Counted from the first letter of the stretch, positions 22,990-36,600 are shown. The stretch: 64,000 nucleotides of DNA from Zonotrichia leucophrys gambelii (GCF_028769735.1 NC_088170.1:56639585-56703584), one strand, 5' to 3'. The notes: a model not told the origin generated them from the sequence alone. Numbers and translations are program-made.

Positions 22990-25900
22990 AAAAACTGTGA
23001 TGCAAGTGGAAGAAACCACAGTGGCAATTTACAAAAAAACCCATAGGAGTTATTATGAAAGCAACAAAAAAACAAAACAAGGGAGCCTGTTTGCACAATC
23101 CAGAGAGTCTGCTGACCTGTGAGCACAAGTGAAAACCAGATGGCATGCAACATGGCAATAGCTGGCTTTTCAACACTGCCTGCAGCATGTCACCATGTTG
23201 GGTTCAGGGCTGTGTTCTTGTTCCTCAGTGCTGATGCAAGAAATCCAGCCCTTTCCACTCAGATTTCCTTCCTGCAGCACCTGTGGAGGAAGAGAAGCTG
23301 CCTGTTATGATTGTGTTCATACACTATTCACATTTCTATTTGTTGTTTTCTCAGTCACTGTGCTCAGAGAAGGGTTTTGCCCCATAAGAGGAACCTTTGT
23401 TCCCCAAATCCTTAACACCCCAGAGATATTACAACAGAAGCATCTCAGTCACTGCTGTGTTTGGAGTACAATTCTTGTGTAGGGTAATTGTACCAGATTA
23501 GTTTTGCTCAAGCAATGCAGGACACAAACCTGCTCTGCAGTGTCAGGAGCAGAGAATTGCTCACCCACCCCTCCCTGCTGTGCACAAGCTCTGTGTCCTC
23601 TGCAGCAATCCACACCTGGAGCCAGGAAAGAGGCACTGCAGAAAGATAAATGGCTTAAAATAAAGTGATCAGTGTGCAAATGAAGGCTTAGAAGGAAATG
23701 TGATAAATCTGTTTGTGCTTCTTCTGTACTTGGAACAAAGCCAGGAAACAAGTTATTTTTTACGGGAATGCACCACCTCATTTTCTTATGACATAATCAT
23801 CTCCTTGCAGGATAGTGGGGAGGGATTTCCCTGGGGGAACTTGATGCATTAGGAAAGTTTCCAAAGCTCTTGTTCCCTAGGCAAAGCAGGAGCTTTCCTC
23901 TTCACAGCCCCATCCCATATCCTAACCCATTTGTGACCCTTGGTTTATATCTATCCCTAATCCTAACTCTTGCCTTGCCCTATTACTAGAGGAAAAGAAA
24001 GACTGGGGTTTTTTATTATTATTATTTTTTTTCTAATGTGAGTCTGGAGAACTTGCCAACTCATGTTTAGGGTTAGGGTTGAAAGAGAAATGCCACTGAA
24101 ATGGGGTTGCAAAAGGGAAGCAGAGGCTTCAGAGATGGTGGCTGAGAGAAGCGTTTAGTACAGGTTGTATGGGTAATGGCCAGAGGAAAACTGCCAATGG
24201 TTCAGCTGCAGTTCATTTAAGGTTAATACTAAGCTTAGGGTTAAGAGACAAGTTCAGAGTTTTATTTGCAGTGGGGCTGGAAAAGAGCAGGAAAAGAGAT
24301 CAAAGAATGCAGCAGCAAAATTTTTCAAGTTCATCTGTCACAGTAACCCTCACCAGCTACTAGTGAGGTGGTGAGGAATTAGTGATACATTGCTTAGATG
24401 CACCTCTGAATGCAGTGATGACTCCCAAAAGACCAAAATACCTCCCAGGGGTCAGCTGCCCTTTCTCCAGCACTGACCAACACAAAAAGGACTGAGATTA
24501 AGAAACAAAGGTAGTTTTCTTTCACTATTTTTTAAAGACTGACTATTCATAAATTGTATTCTTTGTAATTTCTGTCCAATAGCCAGCACTAGATCTGGCT
24601 CCTGAGTCAAACACACCATGTTCTTGAAAATACGATACCAAAGAAAATGGTTTGCTCAAAGTGCCTAAAATGGAGCCAAACAGAAGTCAAATAATGCTAC
24701 CCAGACACAAACTGTGCTGAAATACAATTCTGGTTGCCCCTAGGTTTGTTATTTCTCCATTGCTCAAGAACAGCAGTGTTTGGTGCTTGCCAGCCACAGC
24801 CTCCTGCTGCTCACCTGCCCAGGTGCAGAGGAGTGGCACCAGGCTGCTTTCACTGTCCCCATGGCTGCTCCTGCAGATCAAAGACCTCCTAACAAAAGTA
24901 GGATATTTGATTCTGGCCAGCAGAAAGCACTTGCAATCTTTTGTTCACTGGGCATGAGGACAAATAGATATTTACTGTGAACTGCAGACTCATGCAAGAA
25001 TTAAGTGCCTTTGGTGGTTATGAATGTAAACATACGTATCTTCTTGAGATGAGACTCACAGAATCCAGGAATTGCTTCCTACTTTAAGTTTTGGGTGAGT
25101 AGTCAACTCTGAGCTTGACAAACACACAGCTTAAAAAGCATCCTTCCCTTCCTCTCCATGACTGCTGGGCAGGGGACGGGGAAAGCAGGCTGAGCCCAGC
25201 TGTGGCAAAACCCTTGGGAGGATGTGCAAACCCATTTTTGGATTGCATAATCCCTCTGCAAGCCCTTTCCCATTAAAATACAATTAAAAGCAGTGGCCAG
25301 GAGGAGTTCACCTTTAGAAAATGACACTTACAAGAAATCACTTCCTAAGCAGATAGTTGCCTGAGTCCCTGAGATGAAGAAGAGGTTTGATGGATAAGAA
25401 GGCAATATTAAAATGTCTCCTCACATAAGAAAACAGAATGAGAGCAATCATCAGAATTTATCAGCCTGAGAGGAGCAGAGTGTTTTCTTGGCACTGAAGG
25501 AACCCAATACATAAATCAAAACCATAGCATGGGCTCACAAGAGACAGATGTCTCTGCCATATAAATACTACATAAATGAACTTTTTGGAAAGGGGATCCT
25601 ATTTAAGCATGCACCATAGTGACATCTGAGAAAGACATGACAAAACAAAGCAGAGCATGAAGCTGGTATCGGCTGGAGCTGCAGCCATTTTTGAAGGGTA
25701 ATGACCCATCTGCCAGCCATGCTTAGGGGTTATGGCTTTGTTATTTTAGATCTTTACAAAGCCCCAATAACCACATCTTAACGCCTGACTCAACATCCAT
25801 GTGTTTATGAATCACCCATATTTAATTCATTCTGGCCAAAATATGGTCCAGACTCATCAAAACCCTGCCTCCTGGGCAGCAGGAGCTCACTGTGAAAACA

Positions 25901-26210
25901 GGAGTGAGCTGTGGTTCAGGGTGAGCTGTGTCCCAGGAAGATACTGCTATATCCATGACGCATCTCAATGCACACAACAGTGATATAACCTGCCACAGCT
26001 CCAGAAAATGCTCAGAAAACAAGCAATGCCTTGAAAATACCAGGCAGGACACCTCTCTTTTGATAATATGCCAAATATAAAAGCACAACCATAAACTCTC
26101 TTTTATGAAGATAAATTGAGTCTTAAATCAAATCAGACTTGAGCCCCAAACATGACTTTTACATGGCTGCCAAATGTAAAATATAAACCATGAGTTAAGT
26201 TTCCTAATAG

Positions 26211-26234
26211 AGAGATACAGGTCTCTGTATCTCT
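26211..26234. repeat. Inverted repeat, 10-bp perfect arms, 4-base loop
   Basis: AGAGATACAG (26211-26220) and CTGTATCTCT (26225-26234) flank GTCT. A potential small hairpin; no function inferred. Confidence 0.8.
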
Positions 26235-28434
26235 GAGATATGTAGGTCTTCCTTGGATGTAGAAGGGCAGGAAGGAATAATGCGAAGACCAAGGTTTTGC
26301 AACAGCAGCCTGGGTGAAATACACATGGGAAGAATGGATTAGTAGATTTTCATGTTAGAATACACTCTAAAAGCATGCAGGCACCACTGGAGGAGGTCAC
26401 ATACAAACTTCTCCTTGGGAAGGGGTGAGCTGACATCACAGCCACCTACATTAACCCCTGGCACTGATTAGCCCATTCCCCACTCCCAGGAAAAGCACTC
26501 TGCAAATAGCATCAGGCCTGACCTACTTCTGCCTGCTTAGCTGCAAATTTCAGTGATTGGAGCTTTTCTGTGCTGGGTTTCTTCCAGGAAAATGTCAGAC
26601 TTTTCTTTCTTGCCCTTCAGAGGCATTGAGCAAGGCCAAGGTCCCAGAATGTGTTCCCATGGACTGGGGAGGGATGAGCTGTGGTGAGGGAGGGCACCCA
26701 GCCTGCTGTGTGCTCAGGACATCACATAAGGGCACTGGTGAAAAGGAGTGATGTTTTCAAGGCATGGCTTGCACATCTGGATGAAGGCAGACTGCTTTCC
26801 ACAGGCAGGGAACAGCTTTGTGAAGAGACATGGAAACCTCAGCAACACACTTAACAGCACATTTATTCAGTGAGAGGTATTATACAAATGCCATGTCTGC
26901 TGAACTCATTTTAGTGCTCTGAAGGCTGAGAGATGGATTGAATGGGTAAGGTCATCATCTAAGTCCAGAAAAAATCTTATTGCTGCAGCTCAAAAGCACT
27001 ATGTTCTTTTTACTGCTGAGCTCTGCCTCCCAAGCAAGAATATTCAGGGAAATCCAGTGGAATACAAAAGAGTTTTGTCCCTCAGCTCTTCCAAGGATAC
27101 GTGTCACCTCTTTGTCCCAGTCATTAGGAATTAGGCTGCAATTGATACAGTCATTTGGGGAGTTAGAGTAAGATAATGAATTAATTAGTTTTAGGTTGGT
27201 TTTTTTTTCATTGCTGTGACTTGACCATTAATCATTTCTTAACAGGATTTTTTAAGTCCCCCTACAGTCATACAAATTGAACAGCAAATTTAAATGGAAC
27301 AGTAACATTACATCCAAGTCAGAAGTAAAGAAAAACCTCCAACTGCATACCTCCATGAGACAGAAGTATCTGTAACCATGTTAATGTTAGGAATTTTCCT
27401 ATTGGTAAATAACACAGAAAATATAAAAAAAAAATCCAACTAAGTTGTCCTTAAATGAAATACGCCTCAACTGAAAAATTCCTACAAGATCCATCTCCCC
27501 AGCTCTTTAAGGACCTTAACAATGTATATTTTTCTGCTATGCTGCATTCAATGCTATATACAGGGCTCCGTCCTTGAAAAGGAGCATGAGCTCCAGTTTA
27601 AATTTTTCCTGGCAGCTATATGGCTGCCAGAAAAATCAAAGAAGACTCTAAATGTTTGGATTTGGGGTCTACTTTCAATATATAGATCTTAGTATATACA
27701 TATCCCAGTATTCATCCTAATTCTTTTCACTTTTGTTTCACAATATGTTTATTAAATCAATACATAGAAACTATTGTTAGGCAGATGGCAGAGTTCTTAA
27801 TTCGATAAGCAGTTGAAAAAGAAGGATGATTTTTTCTTTGAAAATTATAAGGAATTTTTAAATTATTTTCTAGATTCTTTATGTTGCATCAAAATTCACT
27901 ACAGCCTGTTTTTTTCCATAAAAAAAGATTAGGAGATGAAAAAATTGCTTATTCAGACTAGAGACCGAATGTGGATTTTTGTATTGCTGGGGAGTTTTGG
28001 GAAAGCTTCTGCAGTGACCATATTTGCAAAAACAGCAAATTCATTCATATTTGACAGGCAAACTACATCAGAGTAACGAAAATACACATTTATGCACTGT
28101 TTGCACACAAATCCTCCATTACATGCTTTAAAACCAGTGGAGCACTTCAACTCCTATAGCTATGCATAAAAGGCCTGAATAATTTTATGGTCAGCAATAA
28201 TAGCATTTTTACTTTTGCAAATAAAAGAAACTTGGTTCAAGCAGAAATGTGATTGCCACAGGCATTAAAAAGCAACAAGCATGTATTTGTGTGTGTAGCA
28301 TTGTGTACTCAATCAGGTCTATAACGCTAGGATGAGTGTATCATCAGATCTTGTGCTAATATTCAATTTCACATTCATTTCCCTCAGGTGAGCTCTGCTC
28401 TACTGATCCCCAGAGGCAGGGGAAGGCACTGCCA

Positions 28435-29106
28435 CCCTGAGCAGCCAGGCCCCAGAGACCTTGGTACAGAGTCAAAAACACCTGTGTCTTCAATTTTAGT
28501 CCATGGAAACAATTACCAACTTTGTGTGAAGATTTACAAGCCACAAGAGTTTGAGTAGAATGATAGTTAATTTGTCACAGGGTGAAAAAGTAGAAATTTG
28601 GGGATTTAGAATGGGGGTTCAAGAGGCAAGATGGAGGAATCTGGGTGTGTCCTCTTCTTCTTCTTCTTCTTCTTCTTCTTCTTCTTCTTCTTCTTCTTCT
28701 CCTCCTCCTCCTCCTCCTCCTTCTCCTTCTCGTTCTCCTTCTTCTTGTCCTCCATCTTCTGCTGTAATAATGTCACTGTTTTATGGGTTTAGAGTAGAGA
28801 CAGACTGTCTAACATAGGTGATAGGTATTGGAAAATTATTGTAAATAAAGTACATGTAGTTCTTAGTATATAAAAAGTTAACACCACCCCAAGGGCGGTC
28901 ACTGTGCCGCAACCCAACCTGCCAGACAGACCTCAGCAGGTCAGAGAACGAATGTTATAGATAAGAGAAAATAAATAACCTTGAAAAGCAGAACCAATGA
29001 ATCTCGACTTCTTCTTTGGTTGTGGGCCTGGGGAAAAAAAGACTTTCTAATACCTTGAGAGCCATTTCAACCCCAGAAACCCAAGAGAAAAGCTGGACAC
29101 CTAACA
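28435..29106 (+). mobile_element. Endogenous retrovirus LTR, copy 1
   Basis: The copy aligns through almost its whole length with 37720-38716. Shared words include 'caattaccaac', 'tcacagggtgaaaaa', 'agaatgggggttca', 'gatggaggaatctggg', 'cctccatcttctgctgt', 'gtctaacataggtgatagg', 'taacaccacc' and 'ttatagataag'. A polyadenylation signal AATAAA lies at 28970-28975, followed by 'ccttga' and a region ending in CTAACA near 29106. The arrangement (U3, TATA-like 'agtatataaaaag' near 28865, AATAAA, CA end) fits a retroviral LTR, and the wording agrees with avian LTR consensus sequences as I remember them. No gag, pol or env is attached, so it is a solo LTR or a remnant. Exact ends are uncertain by tens of bases. 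A CTT/CCT microsatellite has expanded inside it. Confidence 0.75.
28653..28747. repeat. (CTT)n-(CCT)n microsatellite inside LTR copy 1
   Basis: A run of CTT units to about 28700, then CCT to about 28721, then interrupted TTC/TCC units. The same position in LTR copy 2 (about 37958-37970) holds only a few CTT units, so the array grew in place after this insertion. It creates a poly-Ser/poly-Pro artefact in the plus-strand frame 28551-28817. Confidence 0.95.
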
Positions 29107-31784
29107 CTGGGCCTCTACCAAGGATATGTGGAACCAGAGTGAGATTTGAAGGACTGACACCCAGCCCTCCAGTCCTCTCCTTGGCAGGACACAGAGCTCA
29201 GGTGACAGCCCTGTTTGGTGCTCCCTGGGAAGTGGGATGTACTGGCCTCTCAGCTCTCTAGGATTGACATGACTGAAACACTGGGCAGTAATGTGTCCTA
29301 AATAGCAAATACCTGTTAGAGGGATGTAGGTTGTTCAGGCATATTAGACAGTCATTTATTGAGGCATTAGGACACACTAAAAAATCTTCAAAATATCAAC
29401 CAGGAATGTCTCAGGTGGACCTGATTCTGCTTTGACAAGGGAGAAGGGTTGGGTAATGCCTGAGGTGTCAGCCTGGGCTCTGCCCCTATTTCACAGTGTG
29501 GTATTCAGATCACAGATCATGTCAAGTGAGTGACTGACTCTGCAGCCTAGACCTCAGTAGAGTCATCCAACCCTATATCCCTCTTTCCTAATTCCCCTTG
29601 GCTGATTATCACTGATGTTTTCTACAGATGTGTTTGAAGGGGCAGAGATGTATGGTGAATTGCTGCAAACTAACCTAGCAGACACAGCACTCTTGGCCTG
29701 CTTTGAAAAGGGATTGATTTTCAGTGATTTTCACATGGGCATCAGGGCCCCCTTGGGTCCCAAGGAAGCTGGAGGATCTTCCCCCTCAGCAGAATGCCCA
29801 GGAGTATAGCCCAGGACAGAAACACATGAGACATTTCTCTCTAACAGTATTAACTCTGATAATAATGTCACCAGCCCAAGAGAGAATATATTTCTCTCTC
29901 ACAGACTGAAATAAAAAGTTAGCATTTTGAGGGCTTTGCATACATTACAGGAATTAGATATACTGCACCACAAACACTGCAGTGCTGCACAGGGCCTCTG
30001 CAGTGCTTGGGATCTGTGTGTCCATAAATCAGACACTCTGGAAAGCAAAAGAGAGTGATCTGTCCTTCAGCACCACACAGTGTGGGAGACACATCTCACT
30101 CTGAAGGCATCATGGCTCTGCAGCTCAGAGCTACCTGTGGGAGCCAGAGCATGCACCTCCAGCACTGGGGCCTCAGAGATATGCCCCAGGCATTCAGCAG
30201 CAGCTTCTTCAGCAGCTTTTGCCATTTTGAGCAATATCCCTTCCCAAACAGGTTCTGCTCTTTTTTCCCTGCCATTCCAGCTACAGCCAGCATGCTCCAG
30301 TGGAGCCAATGGAAAAATGCACAGTTGTTTCCTCTGCACTGTTGTGCTTGGAGCTCTACCAGGACAAAGGAGCAGATCCACAGGCTCCCTTCGTGTGCCC
30401 AAGGAATGCTGGTCCAGAGACTGTAACTGAACCTTATCAAGGAGCTGAACTTTAAACTGAAATTTCTTCCCTGTCCCGCTCCAACAATCATAGAAAGGCA
30501 CAGCAGAGGAGCTGGTGGCTCCCTTGGCACTGGACTAGGTCTCTACAGTGCAAGTCATCTATTTCTTTTCCTAAGAGGACAGCAGGAGGCCACCAGTTTA
30601 AGTGACTTGCCTTAGTTGCTCACATGCAGAAAGAATTAATTTGTAATGGCTGTAAAGCAGCAGGACAGCCAGGTGCAATCATGAATCTCGGCAGCTCCTC
30701 ATATTTATATTGGGCCCTTTGCAGCTGCTCTGGAGGCGCCTCACTAACTCTGAACTTCCCCTGAATACCAAGTGACTGTGGCTGCATGCAGTGCACTGTC
30801 CCTCCTTTCAAGAACACACAGGCATAGCAGAAAAAGATAAAATAATCAAAGGAAATTGTAGGAAAGTTTTTCCATTTAGAGAAAAAGGGGAATTTTCTCC
30901 CTCAAGAGCAATGCGAGAGAATGGGATAGCCTAAATCTGGTCTCTTCTGCAGTCAAGTCAGGGCTGTCACATATCCTGGAGCAGGGCAGCAGGAGCTGGG
31001 AAACTTCTTTTTAAACCAGTTTTAGAAGTAGAAAGCTATTTATGTCTTTGTACATATATAGTGTATGCAAGTGAGACACATTAAAAGAAGAATGGACCAG
31101 GGCCTGTGCCTTTGTTAAGCAAGAGAGGGGTGATGGAACACCAATGCTATGAATTTAGAGTTTGGATCCAGCCTCTCCCCAGAACTTTGTCACTTGTTGG
31201 ACTGCTAACACAAGTGAGGCTGCCTGAATTGGGTGATTCATGTCCCATCCCCTAAATGGCTGGTCAAATTTTGCACCAGGACTTATGTGATTGGGTTATG
31301 GACCACACTTGTGCACCTTCACCTGTGCTTGTGTTCCAGTGTCTTCTAGGTATGTATGGGCTACAGGTGGCTTTAATGCATTCTTGAATACTTTGGTTCT
31401 TGCTTTTCTTTATCACTGCAGTGTGGGATAGCACACGTTGGTGTGATGGAGTCATCCAGGCACTAAGGCACTTGGCCCACACATAGTTGGGTGGATAAGT
31501 TGGCCTTTCCCTTGCTGGAAATCCACCTGCTGATTAAAAGAGGTTAAAAAGTTTACACCATAAATTTTTGACAGATGTATCACTTTCATTAAAAGTTTCA
31601 TAAGGAGATTTAGTAGAAAGGGGACTTTTCTTAAAATGAAACATGGATGGGGCCCTGATTTAGTACATGATACCTGAGCCTCTGCTTAGCAGCATCTGCA
31701 GTGAAAAGCTCTGTGCAGAGCAAGGTGAGCAGCATGCACCTCTTCCAGGAAAGGGGACTCAGGATCCCAGCACACACCATCACT
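29107..31784. other. Unique sequence, no gene recognised
   Basis: Contains GC-richer stretches with overlapping open frames on both strands around 30067-30530 (up to 144 codons) and no domain resemblance. No repeat family or RNA gene recognised. Confidence 0.55.
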
Positions 31785-32094
31785 TGTTGGGATTTTAGCT
31801 GACTAGAGAATTGGAAAAGTACAAGGCTGTGGTTAATTCTAAGTCTTGCACCTGCAAGACAGTGTGTCTTTAAGCTTAGCTGGGTATGATAACAAGTAGA
31901 CAGAGAGATGTGGGAAATAGGGAATGTAGGCTCAAAAGAATGAGGAAGAGTTGATGGTATAGTTTAACTAATAGATCACTTGGCTTACAGAATATTCATA
32001 TTATTACTTGCTGTATAAGTGTCTGATGCTCTCTTCAATAAACAGAACTTGCTGATGACTCAAATTGAGCCCCGAGTTTTACGTGCACCCGACA
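31785..32094 (+). mobile_element. Solo-type retroviral LTR, 310 bp
   Basis: It begins TGTTGGG (31785) and ends CCCGACA (32088-32094), imperfect inverted termini with 6 of 7 positions matching, in the TG...CA form required of LTRs. A polyadenylation signal AATAAA is in 'ttcaataaacagaa' (about 32037-32043). It is followed after about 20 bases by 'gactcaaattgagccccgag', typical of an R/U5 region. The sequence resembles short LTRs of avian beta-like (ERVK-type) retroviruses. No internal retroviral sequence flanks it, and no clear target-site duplication is visible, so it may be an old solo LTR. The family name is not assigned. Confidence 0.8.
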
Positions 32095-33159
32095 AATAGC
32101 TCATCCCTGACAAACAGCCCATTCTGCAACAATCACTAATACATGTTACATCATGGTGTGCAACAGAACCCAAAAAAACTTAAAAAATTATGGTGGAAGG
32201 AGACTGGTGGCCTCTGGTTGAATGTCTGCTGGCAGTGCACTGTCTGCCCAGCCTCAGGCTGCAGCAAGGGCTCAGGAGGCCTTGTAGGGACCAAGCTCCT
32301 GGCCAGACAAGGTCTGCCCCATCCCAGAGCATTCGGGGGTGCAGCAGCACTTTAAAACAAGTCTGAGGGGAACTGGGGAAGAAGGCACAGGCTGTAAGCT
32401 GGTAGCAGAGAGGAATGGATGCCTGGACACAGAACCAAGCTGCATAAGCCTGAAGTGGATCCATATGTGTGACTTTATTTAAGACTCAGAGAAGCTACAG
32501 AAAAGTTCAGTGTCATGGAGTCAGGGTGAGCAGCAGCCAACATGATTGAAAAGCAAGCAAGCAATAAATGGAGTAGCTGCCCATTCTGTGCCCTGGAGAC
32601 ACCAGCCAGCCTGGCTGGCCTTGGCCAGCAGCCTGAGAGATGCCAGGTGTGAGCTGTATCACCCTCACCCCTTGGCTCTCAGTGTCCTCATTTTCAGTAC
32701 TTTACTGGATGCTCTATATCAGCGTGCTGGACTCCCTCATATACACTTCTTCGGTGTGTGTCTGATATCAGAAAGCTTACACTCCTTTGAAGGAATACAA
32801 AAAAGTAATGCCACAGGTTTGTCTTTCTGTATCCTGTATCCCTGTTGCTGTAATGATATTCAAATATGATACAGACTGAAGGAAAACTTTTAATTTGAGT
32901 GAAAGAAGTTCCTCACCCCATAGCCTCAAGGGACCTATGTCCTCCTAGGCTATCCCACTCACTAGCTTTATTCTGATCCCCTGCTTTTCTTCTAAACCTC
33001 CATAATTTTATTATATTATTCAGTGTTTCAGGGCAAAATTTCTGAATGTGTTTACTCAATAGAAGCTAAAATAAACCTCAACAGCCTGCAAAGATCTGGA
33101 GTTTAACCACATCTATATAAAGAGCAAAGAAAGCAAAGTGTGTGTGTGTGTTGATTTTT
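32095..33159. other. Unique sequence, no gene recognised
   Basis: No recognised element. A short (GT)n run lies at about 33139-33151. Confidence 0.55.
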
Positions 33160-33660
33160 GTCCTCAAATTGTTGCTGCAGCTCAAATCCCCTGCTTAACT
33201 AACTTGTGTCATCTGTACTTTTCATCTCCACCTGTGCAATCATTTGCAGAAACATTATTAGCTGTTTGATTTTTTTCCCCAGTTTGCTTCCATAGCAACA
33301 TCCATCAGGGAGAGAACAGCAGGAGCATATGGGGAAGTTATAAAGCACATTTTCTACAAGAAAAGGAGGCCAAAGCATTTAACAGACAGCACTTAGGTTT
33401 CCCTTAGTAACTGAAATTCCAAAATACCTCTCTTGTTTCAGTATGTCTTGATATTAATTAGGCTGCTTAATGATGTACCAGTGCAGGCTGGAGGTAACAC
33501 TTGGGTTGTCTTTAATTAATCAAGCTACTGGAACATTTCTTTGAGATTTAAGCTTATTGCCAAAACACATCCCTGTTACATTTTTGTGTGTGTGTATTTT
33601 ACAAGCAAGGTTTGGAGCTGTTAGACAGCCTTTGACATGCTAAATATTGTGGAAAACTTT
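33160..33660. promoter_or_regulatory. Candidate conserved enhancer-like block (X-box and homeodomain cores)
   Basis: Contains GCTTCCATAGCAAC (33286-33299), close to the RFX X-box consensus. Downstream are two TAATTA-type cores: ATTAATTAGG at 33453-33462 and TTTAATTAAT at 33511-33520. The block is free of repeats apart from a short GT run near 33586-33596 and has no notable open frame. Binding and conservation are inferred from motif match only. Confidence 0.3.
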
Positions 33661-36600
33661 TTGCATAAAGTTCCAAAGAGAAATGCCAGAGCTGAAAATT
33701 ATCTGTTTGAATAGTTTGAAATCTGTCACCAAGGAATAGCTAGAAGCTGTCAGGTCAATTTTAGAAAAAGTATATTAAAAAACCCCACCATATCTCCTGC
33801 ATTTCTCTCCTTACCAGCAGCATCTCTTATGAGCTGGTATTTTATTAATGAAAACTGTACTGGTGTTCCTCTTTGGTTTAAAATACAGACCCTGAAGCTC
33901 ACTATGAAAACACTAAGAGTTGTTAAGCCTTTTTAGCAAATCAAATATTGCAGTAATCTCTTTATTAGATCCACGTTTGTGCCAGTACATACTTAAAATG
34001 GAGATGCTGATGTTTTGGGGGTGTTATACACTGCATAAGCATAAAACTGACAGGGAGACTGATGAGACTGCAGTATAGGATGTTGGTGGAGATCAAATTA
34101 TTTGTGTCTGGACAAACACACTGGAAGATGTTGCACCAAGAAAAGGTGCATCCTGCTGGCAGGCTGCTATTTGTCCCCAGTGTTTCTGCTGCTTTGGAAG
34201 TGTGGCCAGTGCTGGATACAGGAGGAGACACATCACAGTCCTCCTGCCACCACTGAAAATCTTTGTGAAATGCAGCTTTTTATTACTTCTTTATGTATTT
34301 CCCTATCAATTGATTGCTTTTCTTCCTCTCATATCCAAATTGTTCCCTGTTTCACACATGCCACTTCAGCCTTCCCCCTCCCCACCAGCACCTCCTTTGT
34401 CTTCACATCTCCTGTTGTCTTTTCTCCATGCCTTCTTCTCTGCCGGCACCATTTGCTCACTGCCATCCTTAGGATCCGCCCTGTCCCACCCAATCTCCCA
34501 GACAATGCAACTGCTCTTTCTGCAAGCAGTTTAACAATTCTCTCATACACCCACCAAATGAATACTTCTGCTCTTTTCCAGCTCTGGATATCCTTACCTC
34601 CTTCACCACCTTCGCACCCCTACCAGTTGGTTCCCATCTGAGATAACGTCACCCTCTCACCTTCTGCAGCCCTTCTGCCCCCCAGGCACCTCTCCCTCTG
34701 TCCCCTCACCTGGTGAGGGCAGAGCTGGAGGAGCAGGAGATGTCTCCCACTACAGCAAAGGAGAGTGAAATCTGCTCACACATTTCCAACTTATCTGGGA
34801 GCCATCTGTGACGCATCACATGCTCAATTGCACTTTGCAAATCTGACCAGTCCTGCTGCCTCCATCAGCTCAGTAACCAGAGAACACTGCTGCACGAGGA
34901 TCCTTGAAATTCCACTAAAAATCAAAATTTGCCAGGAAACTCAAGCTGGCCATGTGCAACTATGGAGGGATATCAGTGGCCTGAGGTCTCTGGCCAGAGT
35001 TACTTGGGTACACAGAGCTCCAAATACTGGAAAAGTTTTGTTTTTTAAACAGGCAAACATGACTGCGTCCTCCTTTTACTCTCATGTCCTGGGCTGCAAG
35101 GGTTTACTGTATGGCAACAAACTCTGCCATTTTGTAGGTGAGTAAAAATGACCCACTTCCCAATTCACAGCCAAGAGGAAAACACTAAGGAACTAAACAG
35201 GTAACTGCACGCGCTGTAACTCAGTCAGGTACAATTTTTTGGCATTTTTAGTGTGTTTAAAAATTAAATGAACTCACTCCCCACCCTCAATTTGGAAGGA
35301 AGATCTCATTTCCTGCCATTTGATCATTTGCTTGGGTTTGAGGCAGAACCTTGGTTCTAAAGCAGAACCATGTATGTGAAGTCTAGTCCTGCCTGATGGG
35401 AGAAAGTTTAAGGTTGCCTGAAGGATGAGCCCTTCTCTAACACCTGGTTCTCTCCTATTACAGCAGATCTCTCAAATCCAGTTTCTATTAAGAATGGCAT
35501 AGGCAGAATGGGTCCTCCTAGAAGTTATCAAACATATAAATAAACAGGAAGCAGTGTTTCTCTCCCTTTATTTAAAAAGCACCTGCTGCATCAACTAAGT
35601 TGTAGCATAGATAGAACATGAAAAATTAGAGCTGGCAGAGGATAAATTGGAGAAACAACATTTCAGTTGGTACTCCTAGAGGAGTGACTCCTCAGACTAA
35701 CCATGAGCATGGGCAGAGCCAGGTTCTCCACCCTCCCTGGCTTTCAGAGACAGCTCTGAAAATCCCAGCCAGAGCTGTTGGCCCAGCCTTAGCAAAAACA
35801 AAGGCAGCCCAGTGCTGAGCAGCCAAGAACAGGGAGCTGAGACAGCCAGGGCTGGGTAACATGGCATTAGGCAGGGGTTCTCTGGGTGTCTGGATGCACC
35901 AGGTGGAGGGCACAAAACAAATTGGTTTATTCCAAAGAAGCCCCTGAACTTCCATTGTTCCAAGAGGGCTGGAGCCAGCATCTTCTAGTTTCTACTACTG
36001 CTAGTGGGTGTTTATTTCTTAATGTGAGCAATATGTCATATATTCTAAATGTCATTTAAATATACATAATGTAATTACAGATAAACTTTGGAGACCAAAT
36101 GAACTTTATCTCTTTTTTACTACAGAGCTGTAGAAATAGAATAATGAATAGGAATTTCTTTTTAACAAACTAGAACAAGAATAATGATGTTATTTTTCTG
36201 GTATTATTATTTTGCCATTATTATTAAGACTTTTAACCCCTGAAGTTAAATGCTAAGGCTAGCTCCTGCTAAATGCTCTACAGAAAAAAAAAAGACAGGG
36301 CGACATTCAGACTGTCAGCTCTAAAGACAGAATCCAGACTAAATCAAGGTGCCACCATTTAAGCTGCATGCTTAAGCTGATATTACACTCAAGGGGAGCC
36401 TAGTCAATAGAGGCAGAGGAGCACAAAGAGTGATTCAGTTTTCTCTGTCACAGTCCCATCTACAGTGGTTCACAGGCACCAAGAGCCTTCTGAGATGCTG
36501 TGGGCACCTTGCTGGTGTTCCTGCAGTGACTTACCAGGCTTGCTGCCATGCTCACCAGCTTAAGCAAGTGTCCAAGTAACTTGGGGCATCCAGAATAATG

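Larger units (their letters stand above)
21801..28434. other. Unique sequence, no gene recognised
   Basis: 6.6 kb with no exon, repeat family or RNA gene that I can support. Small features: perfect inverted repeats at 22966-22989 and 26211-26234 (listed), two tandem TTAGGG units at 24066-24080, an ATT-rich run at about 24012-24030, and an AT-rich patch with GAATTAATTAG at 27178-27188. Confidence 0.55.

Noticed and set aside
24066..24080. Interstitial telomere repeat (TTAGGG twice), with further 'ttaggg' near 24235 and 52918
   Set aside because: Only two tandem units; too short to call a telomeric relic.
28551..28817. Frame with poly-Ser and poly-Pro runs
   Set aside because: It is a translation of the CTT/CCT microsatellite inside an LTR.
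34102..34641. 179-codon plus-strand frame rich in Ser/Pro/Leu
   Set aside because: It begins at a non-ATG codon and follows the pyrimidine-rich composition of 34340-34720.
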